From NCBI GenBank assembly GCA_025041175.1, contig JAKCFJ010000007.1, forward strand, positions 1 to 64,000: a DNA stretch of 64,000 nucleotides, written 5' to 3'. The notes under the pieces were generated by a model, which worked only from the letters and a program-made list of their open reading frames with translations, ran no database searches and was not told the DNA's origin. Source of the DNA: Halobacteriales archaeon YIM A00010. Lineage in GTDB: Archaea; Halobacteriota; Halobacteria; Halobacteriales; Haloarculaceae. Both the position numbers and the translations under genes were made by a program. Below, in pieces: positions 33,483 to 42,735 of this stretch. Numbering within the stretch: position 1 is the first letter of the stretch; each line of letters opens with the position of its first letter.

Positions 33483-34850
33483 ATGGCGTTTCGCATCCTG
33501 CATTATGCAGATCTTGAAGATACCTTTGATGACCCCGGCAGGATCGGGAAGGTTGCTGGTCTGATCAACACACTACGCGGAGAGAAAACTGTTGTTGTCG
33601 GAGCAGGGGATAATATTGCACCCAGCGGGCTCGCACTTCTTACGGACGGACGCCAGGCAGTTGAGTTCTTTAATATAGTTGATGCTGATATCGACACACT
33701 CGGTAATCATGATTTTGATTACGGACGAGAGACGCTTCTTTCGGTGGTCAGTGAGTCCCCCCAGTGTTGGCTCTGTGCGAACGCCTACGAAGATGAAGAG
33801 CTCTTCGGTCAAGAGGCCGGAATCGTCCCATGGACGGTGATCGAACGAGATGGACAGCGTCTTGGATTATTCGGGCTCGCTCATCCAAACACAGACACAA
33901 GTTCACCGGGAGGAGAAGGGTTGTCGTTCACCGACCCCATTCCAGCTGCGACCAAGGCTGTTGAGACACTAAGAGAGCAGGACGTGGAGCACATCCTCTG
34001 TGTGTCTCACCTGGGGAAATCGTGGGGACGCTCATTCAGCGATGACAACGATCTCGCTCGTGCGGTCAATATCGACGTCGTCCTTGGTGGACATGAACAC
34101 GGCGAACCACGTATTGATCGTATTTCAGAAACGCTCTTGGTCCGCACCTCCGGTGAAGGCGTGGACATCAGTGAACTGAACTACAACGGAGAATGGAGCG
34201 CTACAATCCATTCTGTCGATAACACTACGTGCGATCCAAGCGTGAAACAGCGGTTCACCAGCTTACACGATCGTGTCGGACTGAACGAGGTGGTTGCAAC
34301 AGTTGATAAGCCAATCATCCAATCAACAGAAACACGCTATCAAGGAGAATCTCGGCTCGGGAACATCATCGCCGACGCCTATCGATGGGTGAGTGACGCC
34401 GATATCGGGGTGCAACATGGTGCAGGGATACGGGGAACATCGCTTCATAACGATGTGGCGGTTGCAGATCTTGTCCGGCTGGTCCCTTTCGATAAAGCAG
34501 TTGTCCGGACCGAGGTCTCTGGAACAGCTCTCCTCGATATCCTCGCCTCTGGAGGAGAACTTATCTACCCCACACATCCAACCTACTGGAATCTTCATCT
34601 AAGCGGCGGGACTGTGACGTTCGACTATGGTGATCGGGAGTTGGTCTCCGCAACCGTTGGTGATAGCCCGATCGATCCGTCAGCCACGTACAGTGTTGCA
34701 GCACCGGAAAATCTCTTTCACTCACTCGGTGTGTCCCTTGTATCTGAATCGTCTGAGTTTGGTCGTCAGTATGAGGTCCTTGTTGACTATGCACGGCAGG
34801 AGGGACTCAGTCCTGAACTCAACGGTCGAATCATTCGGCAAGGGATCTGA
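33483..34850 (+). CDS. 5'-nucleotidase/cyclic-phosphodiesterase-like metallophosphatase
   Basis: A 455-residue protein with the two-domain UshA plan. The metal site is spread over LHYADLEDTF, VVGAGDN, DTLGNHDFDYG, CVSHLGKSWG and VLGGHEHGEPR. The C-terminal domain has QHGAGIRGTS and VRLVPFDKAVV, which bind the nucleoside. The usual export signal is absent, so it probably acts on nucleotides in the cytoplasm. The first metal motif reads HYADLED where DxH-type residues are usual, a slight variation. It is flanked by an unknown protein and an HTH regulator. Confidence 0.8.
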   Translation: MAFRILHYADLEDTFDDPGRIGKVAGLINTLRGEKTVVVGAGDNIAPSGLALLTDGRQAVEFFNIVDADIDTLGNHDFDYGRETLLSVVSESPQCWLCANAYEDEELFGQEAGIVPWTVIERDGQRLGLFGLAHPNTDTSSPGGEGLSFTDPIPAATKAVETLREQDVEHILCVSHLGKSWGRSFSDDNDLARAVNIDVVLGGHEHGEPRIDRISETLLVRTSGEGVDISELNYNGEWSATIHSVDNTTCDPSVKQRFTSLHDRVGLNEVVATVDKPIIQSTETRYQGESRLGNIIADAYRWVSDADIGVQHGAGIRGTSLHNDVAVADLVRLVPFDKAVVRTEVSGTALLDILASGGELIYPTHPTYWNLHLSGGTVTFDYGDRELVSATVGDSPIDPSATYSVAAPENLFHSLGVSLVSESSEFGRQYEVLVDYARQEGLSPELNGRIIRQGI

Positions 34851-34882
34851 ATACCCGAAAATAGTCCTCTAACTTCTTTCGT

Positions 34883-35944
34883 TCACCGATTCTGGTAGCT
34901 CAGACCAGCCTCCTGCTGAGCATCAGCTGGGTACACAGGATACAATCCCGACTCGGTCTGTACCGTCCAATACGGTTCTAAACTCGCATCTTCACCATAT
35001 TTCTCAATGAGGTGAGAAACTTGTTTGGTCAACTCCTTAGCCGTCAGTGAACGGAGAGGGAGAACTGGACGAGGCTGGGAGTCAGAATCAGATTCTAGGA
35101 GACAGTACGCGGCAACGATGGTCGGATCATCATCCGATCTGAACTGATTAGCCAAGCTATCAGGAGTATCAATCAGTTCTGTCTGTGTCGCACCAGTAGT
35201 GGACGGGGGGTGTTTGAGAGATGAGTTTGATTCGGATTCCCTTTTACTATCTATTTGCTCCACATCATTGGTACGCTCGTTCAGAAACACCACTATCTCA
35301 TGCATCAACAAGGCGTGTTCCTGTCCTTTCTGAAGAAATCTGATCTGACTCCCATCAAACGAGATTTCCTTCTTATTCTCAAAACGCTGGAGTGTCTGCC
35401 GAATCTGTTTTGGACCAACATTCTTTCCGATATCTTGCCGTCGAAGACTAACATCATCAACAACATCTGCAACCTTAACAGGCTGTGGAGTACCGAGGAC
35501 ATCATCAAGACCGCTCAGATCTCGTATTGACTCAAGCACTAAAAACGGTAGTGTGCTTCGAGAATCATAGAGCGGCGTTAAGATCTCAGCAACACCATCT
35601 TGTTCCTCATCATCACCCCAATCAATAGAACGTAAGTCAATCCCAAGCCGATGAAGCATACTATCGATAAGTCCAAAAACTCGTTCCCCAGCGGACGTAA
35701 CAGAATAATCATGCCCTTGCTTCTGAACAAGGGCTACAGGAAGATTTTCGAGAGATTGAAGATACTTCGAAACACTCGGCCGAACACATCCAATAATATC
35801 GGCCATTTCTGCCTGGGTTGAGACTTCATAATCTATAACCAAATGCAATGACGCGAAAGTGGGAGGTGACAATGTTCGCAGTATCTCTCCCGCCTCCACA
35901 AGTCGCTGGGTGGGATGTCCTTCCGTGTCGCTTGGCACGGACAT
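34883..35944 (-). CDS. HTH regulator, 353 residues
   Basis: The N-terminal winged helix is clear: STQAEMADIIGCVRPSVSKY followed by a wing near GHDYSVTSAGERVF. A second possible DNA-binding domain is in the middle (GPKQIRQTLQRFENKKEISF). A Ser/Glu-rich linker and a C-terminal domain with VQTESGLYPVYPAD follow. It converges on the metallophosphatase gene, 32 bases apart. It may regulate that gene, but the target is unknown. Confidence 0.65.
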   Translation of the reverse strand: MSVPSDTEGHPTQRLVEAGEILRTLSPPTFASLHLVIDYEVSTQAEMADIIGCVRPSVSKYLQSLENLPVALVQKQGHDYSVTSAGERVFGLIDSMLHRLGIDLRSIDWGDDEEQDGVAEILTPLYDSRSTLPFLVLESIRDLSGLDDVLGTPQPVKVADVVDDVSLRRQDIGKNVGPKQIRQTLQRFENKKEISFDGSQIRFLQKGQEHALLMHEIVVFLNERTNDVEQIDSKRESESNSSLKHPPSTTGATQTELIDTPDSLANQFRSDDDPTIVAAYCLLESDSDSQPRPVLPLRSLTAKELTKQVSHLIEKYGEDASLEPYWTVQTESGLYPVYPADAQQEAGLSYQNR

Positions 35945-36093
35945 TATACAGTCGATGTTATCCCTACATGTAACGCTTTCCCCTTAACCACACGAACTGT
36001 TCTCGTTATTAGCGCCTAGAGTAATTTTCACCAGAACAGTTCCAGCTAGCAGAAACATTTATTGCGTCTTGCAATGAAGATGGGTATGAGCCA

Positions 36094-36273
36094 ATGCCCG
36101 AACCCATCAAATTAGTAATTTCTGGGATACAGAGAGGCCCCAGCAGGTGGGAATCCATCCGTTGGATCAGGACAGCAATAGATACGGCTCGCAACGGACA
36201 GATCTTCCGAAGCAAAAGATCACCCGGAGCAAAAGTCTCACCAGGACTTCCGGGCAACCTGCGAGCACCGTGA
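36094..36273 (+). CDS. Possible basic protein, 59 residues
   Basis: The ATG at 36094 opens a 59-codon basic frame (PIKLVISGIQRGPSRWESIR, then ARNGQIFRSKRSPGAK). An ACATTTATTGCG box lies about 40 bases upstream. The stop lies in the left arm of an inverted repeat. There is no family match and the frame could be chance. Confidence 0.3.
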   Translation: MPEPIKLVISGIQRGPSRWESIRWIRTAIDTARNGQIFRSKRSPGAKVSPGLPGNLRAP

Positions 36274-36352
36274 AAGTGCGTTTGAACGTTCGCGCTCTCC
36301 AGCGAAAGTGCTTAGGGTTCGTTGGGGCAACGCTGACGCGCACTTTTCACGG
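36268..36352. repeat. Inverted repeat around 60-base spacer
   Basis: CCGTGAAAGTGCG (36268-36280) and CGCACTTTTCACGG (36339-36352) are inverted with one extra base. Between them GCGAAAGTGC repeats part of the arm. The block is 40 bases before the gene at 36394 and may be an operator or an origin-like site. Confidence 0.55.
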
Positions 36353-36393
36353 TTCGTCGCTCGTGGGGGTCGCTTCCTGGTACACATGCAACG

Positions 36394-36756
36394 ATGTCAA
36401 CCAAAGCAACCCAAGACGCCACTCCAAGGGCGTCCACGCAAGTATCGCTCGCCGAATTCCTTAGCAGTGACGGTGCGCACCCTGTCGAACCACCAGAATC
36501 GAACGAGGGCGAGGTCGCCCAGCGCAACGACACTCGGGACGATCTCGACTACTCTCAAGACGTTTTTACCAGCGAACACGGCACGCACTATCACGCGATT
36601 CAATACGGAATCTGTGCGTGCCCGAATCTGCAGGGGGAGAAAGTCTCTCTCGAAGAGGCAGTCAAGCGCGGGAATCTCCCGTGTGGGGTCTGCCATCCAG
36701 TCGATTATCGGCGTGAGCGACCGGAACAGACCGCGACGGTGGAGGAGTCGAGGTGA
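36394..36756 (+). CDS. Cys-containing acidic protein, 120 residues
   Basis: Starts at ATG 36394. The N-terminal half is disordered and acidic. The C-terminal half has HYHAIQYGICACPNLQGEKV and NLPCGVCHPVDYR, giving CxC and CxxC with nearby His, a likely metal-binding fold. Overlaps the next gene by four bases if that gene starts at GTG 36753. Unknown function. Confidence 0.5.
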   Translation: MSTKATQDATPRASTQVSLAEFLSSDGAHPVEPPESNEGEVAQRNDTRDDLDYSQDVFTSEHGTHYHAIQYGICACPNLQGEKVSLEEAVKRGNLPCGVCHPVDYRRERPEQTATVEESR

Positions 36757-36986
36757 GCGCGATGGTCGATCCGACCCAAGCGCTCGCCACGCTGCGCGAG
36801 CGTGGATTCACGGAAGGCCAGTGGGTCACCGACGTGCGTGCCGGGCGCTGTCAAATAGAGACCCTATCGGCCGACAGCGTGATTCTCACAGCCGAGAGCG
36901 GCCAGCCGCTCGATGCCGGAACGGCTGCCGACTTCCTTGAGAGTTATCAAAACGGCGGCATCCGGCAGGGAGAGGACGACCCGTGA
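36753..36986 (+). CDS. Small acidic protein, 77 residues
   Basis: A GTG at 36753 gives a four-base overlap with the previous stop; an ATG at 36762 would give a slightly shorter protein. It is a beta-rich small fold (GQWVTDVRAGRCQIETLSAD, then SVILTAESGQPLDAGTAADF). No motif recognised. Confidence 0.5.
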   Translation: MSAMVDPTQALATLRERGFTEGQWVTDVRAGRCQIETLSADSVILTAESGQPLDAGTAADFLESYQNGGIRQGEDDP

Positions 36987-37067
36987 TCGAGACGCTTCAT
37001 CACGAGCGTCTGACGCGCGGCAGACACACTGCGTGTGAGACCGTACGACAGCCCCAGTATTTTATAA

Positions 37068-37177
37068 CCCTCCGGAGGGGATGGCTAGCAAAGACACAGA
37101 AGCAACTCAACGTTAAGGGGCCACAGAACCCCCACCTGGGTTCGAAGGGTGCTGACAACACCCGATACCCCAGGTGG
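37068..37177 (+). other. Palindrome and nested hairpin ahead of the DUF5817 operon
   Basis: A palindrome CCCTCCGGAGGG lies at about 37068-37079. A nested hairpin follows: outer stem CCACCTGGG (37132-37140) with CCCAGGTGG (37169-37177), inner stem GGGTG (37147) with CACCC (37159). The two-level stem without an open frame looks like a structured RNA leader or a protein-binding site for the downstream operon. Confidence 0.45.
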
Positions 37178-37317
37178 TCAGGTCTATACTGTGGTTTCTT
37201 GCTCAGTGGATATAATCGTTCGGGTGGCGAGCGACAGCCCTGTCGTTCGTCCAACCGTTCTGTTATAGCCGTTCTGAGCGACTCTGGAAACGGGTCGACG
37301 TGCCTGCAGCGCGGTGT

Positions 37318-37476
37318 ATGACCGACCGAGAGAGCTGTAGCCTCTACACGACGGGAGACGATTCGACCGACGCATTGACGGACGACCACACAGCGCACAC
37401 CGAGAAGCCGCCGAGCGGTAGCTGTCGGCACGAGCAACGCTGTCTCACGGCGTTCACCGACGGAGGTGACTGCTGA
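37318..37476 (+). CDS. Small Cys-containing protein, 52 residues
   Basis: The ATG at 37318 opens a frame ending in TGATG, shared with the next start. The protein has five Cys (ESCSLY, GSCRHEQRCL, GDCC) and is otherwise acidic and polar. Coupling to the next gene supports translation. Unknown function. Confidence 0.4.
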   Translation: MTDRESCSLYTTGDDSTDALTDDHTAHTEKPPSGSCRHEQRCLTAFTDGGDC

Positions 37477-38075
37477 TGCGCAGATCACAGGAGTATCCCT
37501 CGTATCCGGAGATCGAGGACGCACTCGGCTACAACCCGGCCCGATTCCTCAACCATGCAATCGAATCAACCAGCTGCACGACGGATCTAACTGTCAAATC
37601 ACTCATTCGGGGCATCAAGGAGATATCGACGATCCGCGCGTGGATCGAGATCGAGGTCGATCTGGGACGAGACGGCGGTGGCCCCCGACGAGAGATCATT
37701 AAGCAACTCAACCGGCGGCAGGCACAGCTCGAGAATGACGCTGCTCCCGTCGACGGCGCAACAGCAGACGAGCCGACGGAGTCCACGGAAGCCGAGCCAG
37801 CATCCCAGACGACAGCCCCAGCCGAGACAGACAAACGAGACGAACCAGCCGAACTATCAGAACCATCCAAACCGTCCCAACTATCACAACCGGACACGAC
37901 TCCGTCGACGGGCGCCACACAGGAGGATCCAGTGCTCGCCGACGGGGGCGAAGAGACGACACCGAAATGTTCAGAGTGCCGGGGGGAACTCACGCCCGAG
38001 GAGGTCGGCGATGAGACGGCTCACTGGTGCGCCCACTGCGGTGGATTCAGGGAACTACTCGGAGGGGCGGCATGA
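37476..38075 (+). CDS. Protein with C-terminal zinc ribbon, 199 residues
   Basis: The N-terminal 90 residues are helical (EIEDALGYNPARFLNHAIES, then LIRGIKEISTIRAWIEIEVD) and could pack against DNA. A long Pro/Glu/Ser/Thr linker follows. The end is a zinc ribbon: CSECRGELTP and CAHCGGFREL. It overlaps the DUF5817 gene by four bases, so the two probably work together. Confidence 0.6.
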   Translation: MRRSQEYPSYPEIEDALGYNPARFLNHAIESTSCTTDLTVKSLIRGIKEISTIRAWIEIEVDLGRDGGGPRREIIKQLNRRQAQLENDAAPVDGATADEPTESTEAEPASQTTAPAETDKRDEPAELSEPSKPSQLSQPDTTPSTGATQEDPVLADGGEETTPKCSECRGELTPEEVGDETAHWCAHCGGFRELLGGAA

Positions 38076-41000
38076 GAGAGCAGCCCCGCTTTGCGGTCGT
38101 TGGCTGCTCGGGGTGTGAGTCACTGTGGATCATCGCCGACCGCCACGAGCACGAGACGGCGACGTGCCCGCAGTGTGGGGCCACCCACGCGACCAAGCAG
38201 CTCCGCGCGCTCGCACAGCACGACGAGCACGATGTGATCTGTGAACTCCGCTCGCGGATTGGGGCCCAGCGGGCCGGGTACGGCGACGAATACGAGACCG
38301 AGGATGCGTATGCCGGCCTTGAGGAGCGCGCCGAGGAGTACCTCGCGCGGTACGACGAGCTGTTTGGGGCTGACGTCGACGCCGCAATCGAGCGGAGTGA
38401 GTGGATCCAACAGGAGCTGTTCGCGAGCGGAGCCGAGGAAGTGCTCGATGGGGACGAGCCATATCAGTTCGCCGCCGAGATCTACCTCGACCGCCGAGAA
38501 CGAGAGCTCGAGCAGCTCGTCGAGGAGAGTGTCCCCCCGACTGACGCCAGCGCGGAGCCCACCCCAACGCCGTTCAGCGACCGAGCGGAGCCGGATGCCC
38601 CAGCACAGGCGGGGCTCACGCTCACGACACCAGAAACGTTGCCCGAGGCGACCGACGCCCGACTCATCGAGCCGCCGATCGCTCCAACGAAGCTCTGGAA
38701 ACAGGCATGGGACGGCCAGCTCTCCGACCGGCTTCACGACGCGCTCAACACGCTGCGTGGCGATGAATACCGCGAGGCGTGGGCGACACTCGTTGAAGCC
38801 GGTGGCGCGACTGCTCCTGCAAGCGCGGACGGCCCCGCGTATGCCGAGTATCTCCTCGATGCGTTGAAACGCCATCCAACCGACGACGACTGGGCTGCGA
38901 TCGTCCGGCTGACGCGCCAACTGGGTGGTGCAACGCCGATCGGGAACACCGAACGATCGGACATCATCAACGGCCCGGTCGCGCTGTTCGTCGCCTGTGA
39001 CGTTGTGCCCACGATCACGATCCGGCTCTCGCACGCGTTTTTCGAGGACTATCAGCGCAACCAACGCGAGACGTTTCTGCAGTTCCTGACTGACCTCTCG
39101 GTCGGGATCGACGTCCGGCTGGTCTGTCCCGGTCGCATCCTCCCCAAGAAGCTGCTAGCCCACCACGCCGACGATCTCCCGACCGCCTGTATGACTGAGG
39201 CCCCAGATCCGTACCGGACTGATGCGAGTTGCCCAGCAGGTTCTCCACAGGAGGTTGCCGAGCGCGCGCTGGCCGAGCTCGGCCCCGAGCACGCGTACTT
39301 CGAGGTGCTCGAGGTACTCGCTGGCGCTCCATCAAATCGCCGGCAGTTCGCTGCGCTGCGGCAGAATTCGACGTTCGATGTCTCCGCGAACGGCGTCCAA
39401 AAACGGGTTGATCGACTCCGCGAGCTCGACGTCGTGAGCGTCGATCAACTGAACGCCGATGCGTTCGTGCAGCTGCTTCCAGCGGGCGAGACGCTCCTCG
39501 ATCTGCACGAGAAAGAACGACAGGCACAGGCCTGCTTAGACGACTACGAAACCGTTCCGGATTCAGAATCGGAGTCGTCGGAGCCATCGACTGGCGATCT
39601 GACTGACCCCCCAAAATCCCCCAACAAGTCCGTGTGTTCAGCGCGAGCACGGAAGGGGGGGAAGGGTGCGGGTTCCTCCGCCGACGGCACCGCTACTGCG
39701 ACCGCTGTGGATGATGATGCGCCTGGGTCGCGGTGTTTCTGGTTGCCTCCGTCGCATCAACACGCCGTTGTTGCGTCTTGTACCGGCGAAAGTGGCGGTC
39801 CTGACATTGCTCTCGCTGACGAAGCGGCTCCAACCCGTGAGCAACCCCGTGACTGCTGGGTTGGGTACGATGAGGACCGCAAGGAAGTGATCGTATCCCT
39901 CCAACCGTCACCGTGTGCCGCATACACCATGACACGGGTTTGTACTGGCTTACTGGGTCCGCTCCTCCGAAATACGATCCTCACCGCTGACGATCTCGAC
40001 GGTGAGGACGGCGACCCGCTTGGAGCGTTGCTCGAAGCCGGTGTGTCCACGACGGTGTTGCGGAACATCCATCAACTCGGGTGCTTACCCGAACGGAGTG
40101 CGAACGGAGACGATTACCGCGAGGAACTCACATCGGAGTTCGTCGGTATCATCGAAGATGTGCCGAAGATCAAGACCGAGGAGGGATTCGATAGCAGTCT
40201 TGCTCGCTCTGTCTGCCAGCGTGCTCACGGCTTGGCAGGGACCGCGATGCGGATCTACGAGCTGCTCGGCTGGGAGGTGACTCAGGAATGGACGTTCCCG
40301 GATCGCCAGAGCATCACCCGTCTAGATCGTCGGCGGATCTATCAGAAGACACTGGCCAAGCATATCGCCGTCGTCAGTCGATACGGTGGCTATCCCGCTC
40401 ACCGAATATTGTACGAAGAGGATGACGAGATCCGCGCCGACTCCCTGGGCTGTCCGAACGTCGACGATGTCGACCCGACCGGTGAGTGCTTTGGTAACTG
40501 GGTCCTCCGTGGGCCGGGCATCGACCGGTGGGCGAGTGACTTGACTGATCTCGAAGCGGCGGGTGAGCTGGAACTCCAAGAGGGTGAACGCAATTACACG
40601 CCGTTCCTCCTCGAGCTGTCGATCGGCCAGGCGACCCGTAAGAAGACCGTCGATGAAGCGGCTGATCGGCTGTGTACGATGAAAGACCTCTCGTTGACCC
40701 GCTCGGCGGCGGCGTTGTTGGCGGCGTTCACGGACTCCGTGTTCCGGACTGCTGAAGCGCTCTCGGGACTGGCGACTGCTCGTGATTTCGAGCGCGACAT
40801 CAGTCTTGATGAGGTGCGGTTCGCGTTGAGCACGCTCGATCCAGCGGCGCTCCTCCCGCAGCTCGACACGGATGGCGATGACGCTGGTCGACGGAACGCT
40901 CGCTCCAAGATGGTCCATGCCTTGTTGCTGGCACAGGCGCTGCTCACAACCGGCGAGTTAGCTGAGCGAGCGGGGGTCTCCAAACAGTCAATCCGCAACC

Positions 41001-41491
41001 ACCGTGATGACCTGGAAGCGATCGGGCTGTTAGAGATTGATGCCCGTGGACAGGGAAAAGCGACGTATTACCGTCTCAGGCTCCCGTTCCGTGATGAACG
41101 CAGTGCTCGAGACGTGCCCCGACCGCTGTACCTGCCTGACGGTGAGGGGGAGGACGGACACTCGATGGTTCGATACGTGGTTTACCATCTCCTCGAGGCT
41201 CGTGGGCTGGGCGAGGAGGCCGATGCCGACGATGCGATCGACGCCGGGCTCATGGGCTGGCCGCCGGATCTTCGGCCAGCGATCGAGCGATGGCCGTGGC
41301 TCCGGCCATGGATCGACGTGATCGACTGGCTGTTCGGCTACGAAGGAGGGGGAAGTCTTCATGGTCCTGGTGAGTGGATCGACGGACCGTACGAACTGAC
41401 GTGTCGGTTCGGTACAGAGCCTGCAACAACGCAAACACAGTTTGGGGGCAAGAAGCTTGATGTATATTCCGTCCGAGAGTTGGTCGTATGA
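38072..41491 (+). CDS. Large DUF5817-type DNA-binding protein
   Basis: A 1,139-residue protein from ATG 38072. The first 80 residues match DUF5817: FAVVGCSGCESLWII, then CPQCGATHATKQLRALA, a zinc ribbon. Two winged-helix parts can be seen, one near residues 440-480 (NGVQKRVDRLRELDVVSVDQ) and one near residues 970-1000 (LTTGELAERAGVSKQSIRNH). A low-complexity Ser/Gly/Lys linker near 530 splits the two halves. Such giant proteins recur on haloarchaeal plasmids; their role is not known, but replication or transfer control is plausible. Confidence 0.65.
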   Translation: MREQPRFAVVGCSGCESLWIIADRHEHETATCPQCGATHATKQLRALAQHDEHDVICELRSRIGAQRAGYGDEYETEDAYAGLEERAEEYLARYDELFGADVDAAIERSEWIQQELFASGAEEVLDGDEPYQFAAEIYLDRRERELEQLVEESVPPTDASAEPTPTPFSDRAEPDAPAQAGLTLTTPETLPEATDARLIEPPIAPTKLWKQAWDGQLSDRLHDALNTLRGDEYREAWATLVEAGGATAPASADGPAYAEYLLDALKRHPTDDDWAAIVRLTRQLGGATPIGNTERSDIINGPVALFVACDVVPTITIRLSHAFFEDYQRNQRETFLQFLTDLSVGIDVRLVCPGRILPKKLLAHHADDLPTACMTEAPDPYRTDASCPAGSPQEVAERALAELGPEHAYFEVLEVLAGAPSNRRQFAALRQNSTFDVSANGVQKRVDRLRELDVVSVDQLNADAFVQLLPAGETLLDLHEKERQAQACLDDYETVPDSESESSEPSTGDLTDPPKSPNKSVCSARARKGGKGAGSSADGTATATAVDDDAPGSRCFWLPPSHQHAVVASCTGESGGPDIALADEAAPTREQPRDCWVGYDEDRKEVIVSLQPSPCAAYTMTRVCTGLLGPLLRNTILTADDLDGEDGDPLGALLEAGVSTTVLRNIHQLGCLPERSANGDDYREELTSEFVGIIEDVPKIKTEEGFDSSLARSVCQRAHGLAGTAMRIYELLGWEVTQEWTFPDRQSITRLDRRRIYQKTLAKHIAVVSRYGGYPAHRILYEEDDEIRADSLGCPNVDDVDPTGECFGNWVLRGPGIDRWASDLTDLEAAGELELQEGERNYTPFLLELSIGQATRKKTVDEAADRLCTMKDLSLTRSAAALLAAFTDSVFRTAEALSGLATARDFERDISLDEVRFALSTLDPAALLPQLDTDGDDAGRRNARSKMVHALLLAQALLTTGELAERAGVSKQSIRNHRDDLEAIGLLEIDARGQGKATYYRLRLPFRDERSARDVPRPLYLPDGEGEDGHSMVRYVVYHLLEARGLGEEADADDAIDAGLMGWPPDLRPAIERWPWLRPWIDVIDWLFGYEGGGSLHGPGEWIDGPYELTCRFGTEPATTQTQFGGKKLDVYSVRELVV

Positions 41492-41808
41492 GTATGGATC
41501 TTCCCGAGCGCTATACGATGTCCGAGCTGACGGATCGCCAATCGTGTGCGCTATGCGAGAAACGATTGGGTGCAACCGATGGGATTTGCCATACGTGCCA
41601 GAATACGGCGACCATCGAACCGATAGAGAGGGACGGGGAGATCTGTCCGGTGTGTGGAGGGAAGCTTGGGTGTGATCCCCGACGGGACGATGCTTGCACG
41701 TGTGGCGCTCTATGTAACGATGGGTTTCACTCGACCGTTATTCTCTCGACTGAAGAGAACGCTATCACCCTCAGTACAGACGGGTTTCCGTTTGTTCTTG
41801 AGGAGTAA
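41488..41808 (+). CDS. Zinc-finger protein, 106 residues
   Basis: The ATG at 41488 overlaps the DUF5817 stop (ATGA). There are three Cys pairs: CALCEKRLGA, CHTCQNTA and CPVCGGKLGC, plus a CTCGALC cluster, so up to two zinc sites. Coupled to the DUF5817 gene and probably its partner. Confidence 0.6.
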   Translation: MSMDLPERYTMSELTDRQSCALCEKRLGATDGICHTCQNTATIEPIERDGEICPVCGGKLGCDPRRDDACTCGALCNDGFHSTVILSTEENAITLSTDGFPFVLEE

Positions 41809-42427
41809 TCGTGGCTCACTGAGGGAAGAAGCAACTACAGCAGAAAGCAGTGGGTGAGGACGGGGTGTGCTCCATCGTCTCCGAGGGCGTACAGCCCGGA
41901 CCATATCTACTCGCTCTCATGGTGATGTCTCCATCAGGCATCTAGTCTGTGGCCAGTACGTATACCTTGGTCGCGGGTGAAGAACTCCTATGAGCGAGTG
42001 TGAGCATCTTCGTCATCAGTGGGCGACTAGACCGAGCCCGCGGCCGGTCAGAGCAGTGAGCGACGAGGAATGGTGCTACTTGGCGGCGCACGCATCCGCG
42101 CGGCCTGCCCGGTGACTCAGAGGATGACTGACGAGGCCGCTCGTGAGCCGCTGCCAGCACGCGTCAGCGAGTGCATGATCGAGTATCCAGGAGCCACTCC
42201 CACAGCTCGACACAGATGGAGATGACGCCGGTTGCCGGACTCTATACGGTGCTGAACATCAACGTTATCGACTGTTTGGCGTGAGCTCCCGAAGGAACAG
42301 CCGTGGCTATTGCTCGCTACAGAGATCCGCTAAACTCCGGCTTGAGATCAGAGAAGGTAACTCTTGATCATCGACCGTAGCTAGCTACCTCCATCACGGG
42401 CTGGCCGGTCCCACGAGCACAAACCCT
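41809..42427. other. Decayed stretch with a fragment of the DUF5817 gene
   Basis: There is no sure gene. An ATG at 41990 opens a 41-codon frame (ending at 42115) that may be a remnant. At 42183-42235 the sequence matches 40852-40904, inside the DUF5817 gene, at most positions (shared CAGCTCGACAC-GATGG-GATGACGC). This shows a decayed second copy of that gene's 3' part. Confidence 0.45.
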
Positions 42428-42449
42428 ATCGTTCACGATCACGAACGAT
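42428..42449. promoter_or_regulatory. 7-bp inverted repeat, likely antitoxin operator
   Basis: ATCGTTC (42428-42434) and GAACGAT (42443-42449) are perfect arms around eight bases, ending eight bases before the DUF433 start. Toxin-antitoxin pairs usually repress themselves at such a site. Confidence 0.5.
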
Positions 42450-42456
42450 GACCTAC

Positions 42457-42735
42457 ATGAGTACTACCGTCGAGATCGTCAAAACGCCGGACATCCTTCA
42501 CGGGAAACCCCGGCTTGCGGGCACCCGAATCGGCGTTTTCATGCTCGGTGAGCGGGTTCGCCGCGACGGGCACACGGTGGACGATCTCCGCGAGGATCAT
42601 CCCGACCTCTCCCGGGAGCAGATCGACCTGGCGCTCGAGTACTACGACGACCACTCTGAACTGATGGAGACGCTGCGGATGCAGCGCCAAGCTTACAAGC
42701 AGCGGGTGAGCGATCAGAGTCGAGCACCGAAGTAA
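42457..42735 (+). CDS. DUF433 antitoxin-like protein
   Basis: A 92-residue protein from ATG 42457 (MSTTVEIVKTPDILHGKPRL). The DUF433 signature is complete: GKPRLAGTRIGVFML, then VDDLREDHPDLSREQIDLAL and EYYDDH. DUF433 proteins are the antitoxins or partners of DUF5615 PIN-like nucleases. The stop shares one base with the next start (TAATG). Confidence 0.85.
   Translation: MSTTVEIVKTPDILHGKPRLAGTRIGVFMLGERVRRDGHTVDDLREDHPDLSREQIDLALEYYDDHSELMETLRMQRQAYKQRVSDQSRAPK

Noticed and set aside
36058-36075. A further copy of the 28-bp integrase site (ATTGCGTCTTGCAAT)
   Set aside because: Only a short half matches and the spacing between arms is far too small.
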